Source of the DNA: an uncultured Sphingomonadaceae bacterium
Lineage (GTDB): Bacteria; Pseudomonadota; Alphaproteobacteria; Sphingomonadales; Sphingomonadaceae
NCBI GenBank assembly: GCA_947493955.1
Contig: CANLSQ010000001.1
Coordinates: 1,798,001 to 1,862,000, forward strand
Reading direction: 5' to 3'
Length of the DNA stretch: 64,000 bases
The notes under the pieces were generated by a model. The model saw nothing but the letters and a program-made list of their open reading frames with translations. It did no database searches and was not told the origin of the DNA. How positions within the stretch are numbered: the first letter of the stretch is position 1; each line of letters starts with the position of its first letter. The translations under genes and the position numbers were made by a program. Below, in pieces: positions 33,334-42,846 of the stretch.

Positions 33334-33930
33334 ATGAGAATTTCCCGAAGGCAAATCGTCGCGGCAGCTGGTGTGAGCTTGCTTCTCCCGCCGTTATTGA
33401 AAGCAAAGCCGCTGGACCGCGCGGCAAAATTGGTTCTGGCGGCGCGCAGCCAGGTTGGCGTCACCACCGTTTACAGCCAGGCCTATCACGGCATCGGCTA
33501 TCCGAACGGGGATTTTCCGCGCAAATCCGGCGCATGCACTGATGTCATCATCCGTGCCTATCGTGATGGTCTTGATCTGGATTTACAAAAGCTCATCCAT
33601 CTCGACATGAAAAAGGCATTTTCGGCCTATCCCAAAATCTGGGGTCTCAAGACGACCGATCGGAATATCGACCATCGCCGCGTCCCGAACATGCGTACCT
33701 TCTTCAAGCGCCAAGGCGCAGTCGAGCCATTTTCGAAAGACCCTGAAGACTGGTTGCCCGGTGATATCGTCACGAGCGTTATTGACGGCAGACTTGCACA
33801 TTGCGGGATTGTTTCGGATCGCAAACTACGAAGCCGCCCGCTGCTGATCCACAATGTCGGACGGGGCACCCGTGAGGAAGACCGCCTCTTTGCGTGGCCA
33901 ATCACAGGCCATTATCGTTGGGCAGTCTAG
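33334..33930 (+). CDS. exported DUF1287 domain protein
   Basis: A 198-residue protein with start chosen at 33334 (MRISRRQIVAAAG), next to an AGG; an upstream ATG at 33319 is possible. The N-terminus SRRQIVAAAGVSLLLPPLL looks like a Tat- or Sec-type signal. The mature part matches the DUF1287 family (E. coli YijF): GACTDVIIRAYRDGL near 70, GDIVTSV near 148, HCGIVSDR near 160 and IHNVGRGTREEDRLF near 176. The conserved Cys and His suggest a papain/NlpC-like hydrolase fold, unproven. Function is unknown. It leads toward the patatin gene 56 bp downstream. Confidence 0.84.
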   Translation: MRISRRQIVAAAGVSLLLPPLLKAKPLDRAAKLVLAARSQVGVTTVYSQAYHGIGYPNGDFPRKSGACTDVIIRAYRDGLDLDLQKLIHLDMKKAFSAYPKIWGLKTTDRNIDHRRVPNMRTFFKRQGAVEPFSKDPEDWLPGDIVTSVIDGRLAHCGIVSDRKLRSRPLLIHNVGRGTREEDRLFAWPITGHYRWAV

Positions 33931-33986
33931 CGATATTGGTCCAATTCCACGCTTGCACACTCCCTGCCATCCTGTAGTGAAAAATC

Positions 33987-36341
33987 ATGCGGCAAAAAGA
34001 ACTCCGACTGGCCCTGATCTGCTATGGCGGCGTGAGCCTCGCCATTTACATGCATGGCATCACCAAGGAAATCTGGAAGCTTGCCAAGGCCAGCCGGGAT
34101 TTTCATGACGGCCAGAAAAACGATAGCTGCAGTCGCGGTACCTATTACGACATATTGGAGTGGATAGAGCAGGAAAGTACTGTCAAATTGCGGGTGCTGC
34201 CCGACATTATCGCAGGAGCCAGCGCCGGCGGGATTAACGGCATATTCCTGTCGCAAGCCATCATATCAGGAGAATCTCTCGAACCGCTGACCGATATGTG
34301 GCTGGAAACAGCCGATGTCGATACGCTGCTGGATCCCGATGCGCGGCCCCTGTCGCGCTTCTCCAAATTCTGGGCAGAACCCATTGCCTGGATGGCACTT
34401 GGCCGTAAAGGCGGTGCGGTGGAACAAACAGTTTCCAAGGAAGCGCGTGAAGAGGTAAAAATGAAGCTGTCCCGCTTCGTACGGGCACGCTGGTTTGCGC
34501 CTCCATTTGGCGGAAAGATATTCTCCGGCCTGATCTTGGACGCACTGGCAACGATGAAGAAGACCAAGCGCGGTCCCAAATTACTGCCACCGGGGCAGCC
34601 GCTTGATTTATTTGTCACCGTGACTGACTTTGTCGGTCATCCGGAAAAGCTGCAACTCCATAGTCCGCCAGAGGCTCTGGAGATGGAGCACCGCATCACC
34701 ATCAGTTTTTCCACGCGGGGCAAGCCGGGCGGCGATATCGCTGATCCCGCCGAACTCGTTTTTGCCGGTCGGGCAACAGCCAGCTTTCCCGGCGCGTTTC
34801 CACCATTCACGGTCACCGAATTGGACAATGTTCTATCCGATCGTAATCAGGTTTGGACCAATCGGTCACGTTTTCTAAAGCGGATATTGCCCAATCAAAG
34901 CCGGGCTGGCACCGCCAATGATACGGTGTTGATTGATGGTTCCGTTTTGGCGAACGCCCCCTTTGCGCAGGCCATTGAAGCTTTGAAAAACCGGCCAGCG
35001 AAGCGGGAGGTGGATCGACGTTTTGTCTATATCGACCCAAGACCGGACCTGGATGTCGCCAAAAGCGACCGGGCGCTGCAACGGCTTCAGGCCGCACAAG
35101 AAGCAGAGGACGAAAACCTCCCCGGCTTCTTCTCGACCATATTCGGGGCGATATCGAATATTCCGCGAGAGCAACCAATCCGCGACAATCTTGATGACAT
35201 ATCACGGCGGTCAAACCGGATTATCCAGATGCGGCAAATTACCGATAATCTGCGCGGCGAGGTTGAGCAGAATGTCGAGGCCATTTTCGGCCGCACGCTG
35301 TTTCTGGACAAACCGACGGCGGCGCGCCTTGCTGCATGGCGGCGCAAGTCGCGGGACAAAGCCGGTAAGCTCGCAGGCTTTTCCTACAGCGCTTATGGTC
35401 ATCTTAAACTCGCGACCGTGCTTGAGGACATCGCCCATACGGTGAGGCGGGCGAAGGCCGATTCCAATGTCCAAAGTCATCATGCATTGCGCGAAGTGCT
35501 GTGGGCGGAACTGCGTGAGCGCGGTTTTGAGAATATCGCCAAAAAAGGCGGTGCTGGCCCGTCAAAGCTTGCCGCCGATTTCTTTCGGCAGCATGATCTG
35601 GGTTATCGCATCCGCCGGCTGCGGTTTCTGGCCCGCCGGTTTGCCGAAGATCTCGATAGCGCACATCCCGATGACTATGCCGTGATCGAGCAGATGCATG
35701 ATGTCATATACGACTGTCTTTCCCTTTATATTGAGCGTGAAACGATTGAATATCTGGGCGATGACTTTGTGGCACTGGCCAAAAATGCCGAGCATGCACC
35801 GGCCGCAATGCTCGACAATCTGGCCAAGGCTCGTGATCTCGTCTCCGCCGATGCTTTGGTCGATGCCAAGCTGGCCGAAGCGATGGCGGGACTGCCTAAG
35901 CCGGAGCGTCGGTCCATGCTGCTCGCCTTTCTCGGCTTCCCGTTTTACGACGTCGCCACCCTGCCCCTTTTGCAAGGTGAAGGTCTCGATGAATTTGACC
36001 CGATCAAGGTGGATCGCATTTCTCCTGAAGATGCAAAATCGATCCGTCAGGGCGGTGTTGCCGCAACATTAAAAGGCATTGAGTTCAATAACTTTGGTGC
36101 GTTCTTTAGCAGGAACTATCGCGAGAATGACTATCTTTGGGGTCGGCTCCATGGCGCCGAACGGATGATTGATATCCTCCTCTCGACCCTCCCCGAAGCA
36201 AAGCGCCCTAACCCGGAAAAGACGCTGGCGTTCAAAAAGACATTGTTTCGCGCAATCATTGATGAAGAGGAACAGCGGCTGACCAAGATCGGCCCGCTGA
36301 TCATCTCGCTTCGCAAGGAAATTGAGCGCGCAACGCCGTAA
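33987..36341 (+). CDS. large patatin-like phospholipase
   Basis: A 784-residue patatin-domain protein of the long alphaproteobacterial type. The oxyanion start LICYGGVSLAIYMHG is near residue 10, the nucleophile Ser in GASAGG near 76-81 and the catalytic Asp in LIDGSVLANAPF near 313-323, so the Ser-Asp dyad is complete. The C-terminal 400 residues are helical and resemble DUF3376-type extensions. Patatins hydrolyse phospholipids; some act in defence, but nothing here points to that. No transmembrane segment or signal peptide is visible, so it is probably cytoplasmic or membrane-associated. Confidence 0.88.
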   Translation: MRQKELRLALICYGGVSLAIYMHGITKEIWKLAKASRDFHDGQKNDSCSRGTYYDILEWIEQESTVKLRVLPDIIAGASAGGINGIFLSQAIISGESLEPLTDMWLETADVDTLLDPDARPLSRFSKFWAEPIAWMALGRKGGAVEQTVSKEAREEVKMKLSRFVRARWFAPPFGGKIFSGLILDALATMKKTKRGPKLLPPGQPLDLFVTVTDFVGHPEKLQLHSPPEALEMEHRITISFSTRGKPGGDIADPAELVFAGRATASFPGAFPPFTVTELDNVLSDRNQVWTNRSRFLKRILPNQSRAGTANDTVLIDGSVLANAPFAQAIEALKNRPAKREVDRRFVYIDPRPDLDVAKSDRALQRLQAAQEAEDENLPGFFSTIFGAISNIPREQPIRDNLDDISRRSNRIIQMRQITDNLRGEVEQNVEAIFGRTLFLDKPTAARLAAWRRKSRDKAGKLAGFSYSAYGHLKLATVLEDIAHTVRRAKADSNVQSHHALREVLWAELRERGFENIAKKGGAGPSKLAADFFRQHDLGYRIRRLRFLARRFAEDLDSAHPDDYAVIEQMHDVIYDCLSLYIERETIEYLGDDFVALAKNAEHAPAAMLDNLAKARDLVSADALVDAKLAEAMAGLPKPERRSMLLAFLGFPFYDVATLPLLQGEGLDEFDPIKVDRISPEDAKSIRQGGVAATLKGIEFNNFGAFFSRNYRENDYLWGRLHGAERMIDILLSTLPEAKRPNPEKTLAFKKTLFRAIIDEEEQRLTKIGPLIISLRKEIERATP

Positions 36342-36357
36342 TGCTTAAAAATGACGC

Positions 36358-37308
36358 CTAGTGTTGATGGTCACCTGTTCCATGGTCCGGCATTTCCAGA
36401 CTCTTGAATACAGCCTCAACAAATGCGTCGCCCTTAATGAACGCGTCCTTGTTGGTGTCCCACTGAGCGGCAGGCTTCATCGCCTGAATCTGCTCTAGCG
36501 TCTTGCCCTCACCACGCGCTTTTTCGACCGTTCCGATAACGCTTTTCATCATATCACGATAGTCTGTCAGATCTGCCTTGGTCGCCATCGGGCCATGCCC
36601 GGGAATGATTCTGGTTTCGTCATTCACCATGGTCAGCGCCTTTTCCGCAGCCGCCAACACGCCCCGCGCATTACCGCCGCTATTGATGTCGATAAATGGC
36701 AGGGTCACCTTGTGGAAGTAAAGATCACCCATGTGCAGGACATTGGCGTTTTTCCAGAACACGATGCTGTCTCCATCGGTATGCGCGTGCGCCATATGCT
36801 TCACATGCACTTCATCGCCATTGAGATGCAGCTTCACGCCATCATGATAGGTGACCACCGGCAGTGCCTCTTTGGGTGATGCCGGGTCATTTCCGTTTCC
36901 GCTGGTTTGCTTGCCCGCCATCCGCTCACGAACATTGTCATGCGCCATGATCAGCGCGCCGGCCTTGCCGAAATTCTCGTTCCCGCCGGTATGGTCATAG
37001 TGCCAGTGGGTGTTGATCAGATATTTGACCGGTTCTGCGCCCAAGGCTGCAACCGCTGCCTGAATTTTCGGCGTCAATGGCGCGAACTGGTCGTCAATCA
37101 ACACCGTGCCATCGGGCCCATAGGATACGCCAATATTGCCGCCTGCCCCAAAGAGCACCGCGATACCATCGCCAAGCTGCTCGGTCTTGATCTCCACCTT
37201 CGCGAAGCGATCCGTTTCCTGCGCATTGGTCTCGGCACAAGCCGTCAACGCCAAGGGAGATGCGGCCAGTAGCGCCAGCGAGATGGTCTTGGTTACAATA
37301 TTTTCCAT
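36358..37308 (-). CDS. exported MBL-fold metallo-hydrolase
   Basis: A 316-residue protein; the ATG at 37308 (MENIVTKTI) is preceded by AGGAG at ideal spacing, so an upstream TTG is rejected. The signal region LALLAASPLALTACAE has a lipobox-like LTAC, suggesting lipid anchoring. The zinc-binding HxHxDH is in NTHWHYDHTGGNE near residue 101-107, with further His ligands in HAHTDGDSIV and GHGPMATKADL. MBL hydrolases of this subgroup often act on small esters or lactones; the substrate is not evident. It lies 17 bp downstream of the 2OG-oxygenase-like gene on the same strand. Confidence 0.88.
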   Translation of the reverse strand: MENIVTKTISLALLAASPLALTACAETNAQETDRFAKVEIKTEQLGDGIAVLFGAGGNIGVSYGPDGTVLIDDQFAPLTPKIQAAVAALGAEPVKYLINTHWHYDHTGGNENFGKAGALIMAHDNVRERMAGKQTSGNGNDPASPKEALPVVTYHDGVKLHLNGDEVHVKHMAHAHTDGDSIVFWKNANVLHMGDLYFHKVTLPFIDINSGGNARGVLAAAEKALTMVNDETRIIPGHGPMATKADLTDYRDMMKSVIGTVEKARGEGKTLEQIQAMKPAAQWDTNKDAFIKGDAFVEAVFKSLEMPDHGTGDHQH

Positions 37309-37325
37309 GGGGCTTTCTCCTAAAT

Positions 37326-37955
37326 TCAAGGCCTTGTAGACGAAGTTTTGGCTTTGGCAAAGAACATCAAATGCACCAGCCGGCCGGTATCGTGCGATGT
37401 CCCAAAAGCCGTACCGCTATTGTGAAACAGCCAGGGACTGAACAGGATCAGGCGATTGAAACGCATCGGGATCAGCATGGTCCGCTCCCATCTCGCTTTA
37501 TTTTGCGTGTCCCGGTTCACGACATCTTCGATCAGCGCGTTGATATCCGCATATCCCGCCTTGGTAATGGCAAGTGGATCACTGGGCACGCGTTCCAGCC
37601 CGGTGCGTTTGTGACGGAAAAACTCGGTGCCGCCTTTGCAGTGCTCCGGCAACGATAGGTACAGAATGCCGGAATAGAAGGCCGGATCAATATGCACGCC
37701 GCTGCGCCCCTTGTCGCCTTTCAGGGTGATCCGGCAGTGGTTGTGGCTCGTTCCATCCGCAGCTCTCACCGGTGCGCCAATTATCTTTGAAACGCGCTCA
37801 TCCAATCCTTGAATATCCAGCGGTGTTGTCGAAATATGTCCGGGGTAATTACCGCGCTTGAAAGCCGCATCATAGTCCAGCGCCAGGGCTGCCTGACGCG
37901 CAGCCAGTGGATCGGACAGAAAGTCATCAATGATCAGTAGTGATGGCAGCATCAA
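37326..37955 (-). CDS. 2OG-Fe(II) oxygenase-like protein (DUF6445 type)
   Basis: A 209-residue protein of the cupin-like oxygenase fold. The iron-binding HxD would be His107/Asp109 in GVHIDPAFYSGILYLSL, and the distal His is in WLFHNSGTAFG near 176-179, followed by RLVHLMFFAK. This matches proteins annotated as DUF6445 in sphingomonads and xanthomonads, often found near TonB receptors. A substrate cannot be named. It ends 17 bp before the MBL hydrolase start; the two are probably co-transcribed. Confidence 0.72.
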   Translation of the reverse strand: MMLPSLLIIDDFLSDPLAARQAALALDYDAAFKRGNYPGHISTTPLDIQGLDERVSKIIGAPVRAADGTSHNHCRITLKGDKGRSGVHIDPAFYSGILYLSLPEHCKGGTEFFRHKRTGLERVPSDPLAITKAGYADINALIEDVVNRDTQNKARWERTMLIPMRFNRLILFSPWLFHNSGTAFGTSHDTGRLVHLMFFAKAKTSSTRP

Positions 37956-38141
37956 TTCAGCCTTTGTAATTTTATTGCGAAGTTTACGATGTGCACAATG
38001 TCCTTTAGGGCGTTTGAGCTCCGAGAAAAACAGTTATAAGAAGGCCATATATAATTGATATTTAATGGTAATTAAGAACCCTCTCTATTTGAACGGCAAC
38101 TGACCCCGATTATCACAATTCTGCGTCTGTAGGACAGAAAT

Positions 38142-38783
38142 TTATGGCTCGCTCTCTGTCTCCCACCGTGTGGCAATCAGGCTGGGGCGCTTGCCGATTT
38201 TGTTGAGCCAGTGCCGTAATGGCAAAAGCTGACCGATCAGATTGTCTCCTTCTGACGTCATCTGGACGGGCCGCAAGATGCAATAGATGAAAATATCCGC
38301 CAGCGAAAATTCCGCTCCGGCAAAATAGGGAGCTTCCTCCACCCGCTGACAGACTATACCGAGATGCTCCGCGATTTCCGGCAAGGCGGCCTCTATCACA
38401 TCCGATCGCAATGGAGTCTTCAGAAACCGGTGTGCCAGCCGCGGCATCAAAAGGCCATGTTCGGCAACCGGGAACAGATAGTTGTTCGCCACCGATATCC
38501 AGCGATCCATTTCCGCCCGCGCGGCATGATCGTCCGGCTGCAGCGCGCCGCCATTATGGGCGTTGTCGATATATTGGCAGATCGCGACGCTCTCATAGAG
38601 ATTCAGTCCATCAATCTCGACCGTGGGGACCTTGCGGAACGGATGGCGCTGCCTGTTTTCCTCGCTGCCCGCTGGAGTGGCGGTTATGCCCCAGCTAATC
38701 CCGGCCTCTTCCGCCACAGTCTGGACAATGCGGCTATAGGTCGAGAATATCGTACCATGAATTTGAAGTGTCGGTTGAGCCAT
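38142..38783 (-). CDS. glutathione S-transferase family protein
   Basis: A 213-residue GST. The thioredoxin-fold half contains Ser/Tyr candidates in TIFSTYSRIVQTVAEEAG, the cis-proline region RKVPTVEIDGLNLYESVAICQYI near 53-75 with the glutathione-binding ES pair, and an all-helical C-terminal half with FSLADIFIYCIL near 163-174. It may conjugate or reduce xenobiotics with glutathione. It lies 57 bp downstream of the TetR gene on the same strand. Confidence 0.88.
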   Translation of the reverse strand: MAQPTLQIHGTIFSTYSRIVQTVAEEAGISWGITATPAGSEENRQRHPFRKVPTVEIDGLNLYESVAICQYIDNAHNGGALQPDDHAARAEMDRWISVANNYLFPVAEHGLLMPRLAHRFLKTPLRSDVIEAALPEIAEHLGIVCQRVEEAPYFAGAEFSLADIFIYCILRPVQMTSEGDNLIGQLLPLRHWLNKIGKRPSLIATRWETESEP

Positions 38784-38840
38784 CAGGCAAGGCTAGTGAG
38801 AAAACATGCACCTGTCATCCTCTGACCGCCTATCGAAATT

Positions 38841-39461
38841 TCAGGCGCTCGCAATACCTTTGGTCAGAATGTCGTTTGCGATTGCCGCCACCTCCGCCGG
38901 GGATTTATCCTCCGTCCAGATACCATAGCGCAGCCCCAGAAAGACATTCATGCCCATGATCGCCCAGGCATGGGCCTCATCCATATCATCGCGCAAATCA
39001 CCCGCCTTGCTGCCCTCCTGTAATCGCTCGGCAATGCGTGCGGCTGTTTCCTCATAATGAGATCGATAGCTTGCAGGATCGACAAATTCCGCTTCGTCGA
39101 TGATCCGGTAAATTTCCTTGTGCTCGCGGGCGAAGCTCATAAATGCTTCCAGCGCCAGTTTTTCCCGCTCCAGCGCATCCTGCCATTCGGTCATCGCACT
39201 GGCGGCGTGGGTTTTGACACGTGCGCTCATGTCTTTCACCAGCGCGCTGAACAATTCATCCTTCGAGTCGAAATAGGTGTAGAAACTCCCCAAAGCGGTT
39301 CCGGCCCTTTGGGTAATTCCGGTGATCGAGGCTTCATGAAAGCCTTTTTCACCAAATTCCAGCGCCGCAGCATCCAGCAATTTTCTTTTGGTTTTCAGAC
39401 CGCGTGCGGTGCGGGGTTGCTTGTCTTTCGATTCGACATGATCGGAATATTCTGTGGCCAT
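38841..39461 (-). CDS. TetR/AcrR family transcriptional regulator
   Basis: A 206-residue regulator; ATG at 39461 (MATEYSDHVE) is preferred over an upstream TTG. The N-terminal helix-turn-helix is clear: KRKLLDAAALEFGEKGFHEASITGITQRAGTALGSFYTYFDSKDELF (residues about 28-74, here quoted as AALEFGEKGF and GSFYTYFDSKDEL). The C-terminal ligand domain is helical. It is divergent from the TonB receptor-hydrolase-MFS operon across 128 bp and probably represses it; a clear operator is not visible to me. Confidence 0.88.
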   Translation of the reverse strand: MATEYSDHVESKDKQPRTARGLKTKRKLLDAAALEFGEKGFHEASITGITQRAGTALGSFYTYFDSKDELFSALVKDMSARVKTHAASAMTEWQDALEREKLALEAFMSFAREHKEIYRIIDEAEFVDPASYRSHYEETAARIAERLQEGSKAGDLRDDMDEAHAWAIMGMNVFLGLRYGIWTEDKSPAEVAAIANDILTKGIASA

Positions 39462-39589
39462 GAAGTCACGGCTAACGGCATTTTGCGGGATTGGCAAATT
39501 TCATAGTTGAAAGGTGGTTCATGTTTCAGTAAAGGCAGTGTAACGATCTGGAAATGCCAGGCTAAAAAATGTTTAGGAGGAGGTTCCCC

Positions 39590-41929
39590 ATGAGATTTCA
39601 ACACAGCGTCAGTTATGCAGCTTTGGTATCCGGTTTGGCGACGGCAATGCTCGTTCCAACGGCCGCCCACGCGCAGCAGACAGAAGCGGCCAGCCAGGAC
39701 ACCGACGACGGGACCATTGTTGTCACCGCACGGCGCCGCGAAGAGCGTCTGGTTGACGTACCGCTTTCCATCACCGCGATTAGCGGCGATGATCTGGTCG
39801 CCTCGGGCGTGCAGGATATCACCGAGATCGGTCAAGAGGTCCCCAACCTGACACTGGAAGTATCACGTGGGACCAACACCACATTGACTGCCTTCATCCG
39901 CGGCGTGGGTCAGCAAGATCCGGTTGCCGGCTTTGAGGCAGGTGTGGGCCTCTATGTTGATGATGTCTATCTCAACCGGCCGCAAGCCGCTGTTCTCGAC
40001 ATTTATGATGTCGAGCGGATTGAAGTTCTGCGAGGGCCGCAGGGTACATTATATGGCCGCAACACCATTGGTGGTGCCATCAAATATGTCTCACGCCGCC
40101 TGCCCGACGACACATCGGTCAAAATCCGTGGAACATACGGCTCCTATGATCAGGCCGACCTGATCGTCACTGCTTCTACCCCGATTACCGACAGCCTGCG
40201 CATCGGTGCCAGCGGCGCGCGGCTCAGCCGTGGCGGATTTGGCGACAATCTGGTTCAGCAGGGTGTTGAAAATTACAACAAGGACGTTTGGGCGGCGCGC
40301 GGCAGCATCGAATATGATGATAACGGATTTTTCGTGCGCTTGTCGGGCGACTATATCCGCGACGAAAGCGACCCGCGCCAAGGGCATCGTCTTATTCCCA
40401 GCCTGCTGACCGGCGCACCGGTTCTGGATGATGTATTTGACACACGCGCTGGCCTGACTGTTCCCGATCAACTGGTCGAGGCCTATGGCGGATCGCTGCT
40501 GATCGAAGCGCCGGTATCGGACAATATCACGCTGAAAAGCATCACCGCGTATCGCGAGGATAAATCTTCCTCCAATATCGACTTTGACAGCTTGCCGTCG
40601 GAGGATCTCGACGTTCCGGTTATCTATGAGAATGACCAGTTCAGTCAGGAGTTCCAGGTCCTGTATGAAAGCGACAATCTGAACGGTGTCCTGGGCGCTT
40701 ATTATCTCGACGCCAACGCATTTAACGTGTTCGACGTGCTGCTGGCGACGACCGGTGCGCTGCCCTTCGTCAACCTGCCCGGCCTGAACGCCCAGACGCT
40801 TGGCGATGTCGATACCGAAACCTGGTCGATTTTCGGCGATTTTACCTATGATATTTCCGATCATCTCAGCCTGTCTGTGGGTGGCCGCTATACCAATGAC
40901 AAGCGTAGCTCGCGGATTTTGCGCACGTCATTTGTGAACGGCTTTTCCGACCAGTTCGGTGGGGCGGGTGTTCCTTTTGCCGTGACGTCCGATTTTGAAG
41001 GGAGCGACACGTTCAAGGAATTTACCCCGCGCGCGTCGATCAGCTGGAAGCCAGATGAAAACCACAATATCTATTTCACCTATTCACGCGGCTTCAAAGG
41101 CGGCGGATTTGATCCGCGCGGTCAGAGCAGTGCAACACCGGATTTCAATTTGGACGGCACAATTTCGGCAGATGAGGTTTTCGACTTCCTGCAATTTGAT
41201 CCGGAAACCGTCGACAGTTATGAGCTGGGCTGGAAGGGGTCTCTGCTCGACAACCGCCTGAATGTCAGCGTTGCGCTGTTCAAGGGCGATTATTCCGATG
41301 TCCAGATACCGGGCTCTGTCGGCTTCGATACCGATGGAGACGGTACCAATGACAGTTTTGCGGGCATCACCTCCAACGCCGCCAGCGCTGACGTCAACGG
41401 CTTCGAATTTGAAGGGCGCGCCCTGGTCGGCAAAGATTTTGCCGGACCGGGCAGCCGTTTCAATGTCAGCTGGTCACTCGGCTATCTCGATGCCGAATTC
41501 AACACGTTTATCGACAATCTTGGCAATGATGTGGCCGATGAACGCGTGTTCCAGAACACACCGGACTGGACTGGCAGCATGTCGTTCAATCTTGGCGTGC
41601 CGGTGGCAAGCGGGATGCTTGACCTGATCAGCTCGATATCCTTCCGCAGCGACGCCAGCCAGTTTGAATCGCCCAATCCGTTCCTCGATCAGGATGGTTT
41701 TTCTCTGGTTGATGCCAGCCTGGTCTATACCGATGACAGCGATCTGTTCTCGATTGGTGTGCATGGCAAGAACCTGTTCGACAAACGGTATAAAGTGGCC
41801 GGATATAATTTCGTCGCCGGTGGGCAAAACGGAGCACCTTTTGTCTCGACCTTGGGTCTGGAGGGGACCCTGACGGCCTTCTTCGGTGACCCCCGGCGCG
41901 TTTTCGTCACTGGCGAAATCAAGTTTTAA
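39590..41929 (+). CDS. TonB-dependent outer membrane receptor
   Basis: A 779-residue receptor. The start at 39590 follows a strong AGGAGGAGG ribosome binding site. A signal peptide ends at AAHAQQ (near residue 29). A TonB-box-like TIVVTARRRE is followed by the plug domain (VPLSITAISGDDLVASGVQDITEI) and a beta barrel ending in the C-terminal aromatic signature VFVTGEIKF. Such receptors import iron chelates, sugars or lipophilic molecules with TonB energy. The hydrolase and MFS genes follow within 11 bp and 0 bp, so the three form an uptake-hydrolysis-transport operon facing a TetR gene; the ligand is probably an ester. Confidence 0.94.
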   Translation: MRFQHSVSYAALVSGLATAMLVPTAAHAQQTEAASQDTDDGTIVVTARRREERLVDVPLSITAISGDDLVASGVQDITEIGQEVPNLTLEVSRGTNTTLTAFIRGVGQQDPVAGFEAGVGLYVDDVYLNRPQAAVLDIYDVERIEVLRGPQGTLYGRNTIGGAIKYVSRRLPDDTSVKIRGTYGSYDQADLIVTASTPITDSLRIGASGARLSRGGFGDNLVQQGVENYNKDVWAARGSIEYDDNGFFVRLSGDYIRDESDPRQGHRLIPSLLTGAPVLDDVFDTRAGLTVPDQLVEAYGGSLLIEAPVSDNITLKSITAYREDKSSSNIDFDSLPSEDLDVPVIYENDQFSQEFQVLYESDNLNGVLGAYYLDANAFNVFDVLLATTGALPFVNLPGLNAQTLGDVDTETWSIFGDFTYDISDHLSLSVGGRYTNDKRSSRILRTSFVNGFSDQFGGAGVPFAVTSDFEGSDTFKEFTPRASISWKPDENHNIYFTYSRGFKGGGFDPRGQSSATPDFNLDGTISADEVFDFLQFDPETVDSYELGWKGSLLDNRLNVSVALFKGDYSDVQIPGSVGFDTDGDGTNDSFAGITSNAASADVNGFEFEGRALVGKDFAGPGSRFNVSWSLGYLDAEFNTFIDNLGNDVADERVFQNTPDWTGSMSFNLGVPVASGMLDLISSISFRSDASQFESPNPFLDQDGFSLVDASLVYTDDSDLFSIGVHGKNLFDKRYKVAGYNFVAGGQNGAPFVSTLGLEGTLTAFFGDPRRVFVTGEIKF

Positions 41930-41940
41930 GCCGGCCGGAC

Positions 41941-42846
41941 GTGGCGAACGACTCCCCACCGGCGGATCGCGAAAAAAGCGATCCGCCAGCCTATCGGGAT
42001 CACTTCTACCGCAGTGGTGATGATCGGCTGACGCTTTACGCTCGCATTTACGAAAGCGACGGGCCACCCTTGCTGCTGATGCACGGACTGACCCGCAACA
42101 GTGCCGATTTTGAGGGGCTGGCGGCGCATCTGGCCGGGAAATATCGCCTGATCGTTCCCGACCAACGCGGTCGCGGACGATCGGACTATGACCCGGATCC
42201 GGTCAACTACATACCGGCCACCTATGTTGTCGATATGATGGCACTGATGGACAGTCTGCAGCTCGATCAAATCGGTCTGATCGGTACGTCCATGGGCGGT
42301 CTCATGGCGATGATGATGGCTGCCACCGAACCGCGGCGTTTCACCAGCCTCATCCTCAACGACATTGGCCCTGTTGTGGAACAGGATGGTCTGGACCGCA
42401 TCCAGAGCTATGTCGGCGCGCTCACTCCCTTTGACAGCTGGCCGGAAGCTGCCGATCATTGCCGCAAGGTGCATGGCGACGTGATGCGCGGCTATGATGA
42501 ACAGGACTGGCTCGGTTTCGCGCAGCGCACCTGTCAGCCACTGCCCGACGGACGCATAAAATTCGCCTATGACCCCGCCATTTCCGAAGGTCTTGGCGGC
42601 AACGAACAGACCGCTGTCCCACCAGATCTGTGGCCGGTATGGGAGCAGCTTGATGCCATCCCCACCTTGATCGTCCATGGTGCGTTGACAGACATAATCT
42701 CCCCGACCACTGTGGCGCAAATGCAAGATCGCCATTCCGGACCCATTAGCGCAATCGAGATTGCAGATCGCGGTCACGCCCCAATGTTGGACGAACCGGC
42801 CGCAATCTCGGCAATTGACGGTTTCCTGCAAAGCCTGGAATCCTGA
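41941..42846 (+). CDS. alpha/beta hydrolase
   Basis: A 301-residue alpha/beta hydrolase, GTG start at 41941, 11 bp after the receptor stop. The oxyanion-hole motif LLMHGLTRNSADF is near residue 42; the nucleophile Ser is in GTSMGGLMA near 117-118 (GxSxG), the acid Asp in HGALTDIISP near 245 and the His in DRGHAPMLDEP near 280. The triad is complete. No signal peptide is visible, so hydrolysis is likely cytoplasmic after uptake by the receptor and the MFS protein. The substrate is unknown. Confidence 0.9.
   Translation: MANDSPPADREKSDPPAYRDHFYRSGDDRLTLYARIYESDGPPLLLMHGLTRNSADFEGLAAHLAGKYRLIVPDQRGRGRSDYDPDPVNYIPATYVVDMMALMDSLQLDQIGLIGTSMGGLMAMMMAATEPRRFTSLILNDIGPVVEQDGLDRIQSYVGALTPFDSWPEAADHCRKVHGDVMRGYDEQDWLGFAQRTCQPLPDGRIKFAYDPAISEGLGGNEQTAVPPDLWPVWEQLDAIPTLIVHGALTDIISPTTVAQMQDRHSGPISAIEIADRGHAPMLDEPAAISAIDGFLQSLES

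Noticed and set aside
33987-36341. Patatin as part of a CBASS-type defence system
   Set aside because: No cyclase, ubiquitin-like modifier or other defence gene is next to it, and the long C-terminal extension matches housekeeping patatins.
36358-37329. TTG start for the MBL-fold hydrolase
   Set aside because: The ATG at 37308 has AGGAG at proper distance and opens a clear signal sequence; the TTG version adds residues read from the ribosome binding site itself.
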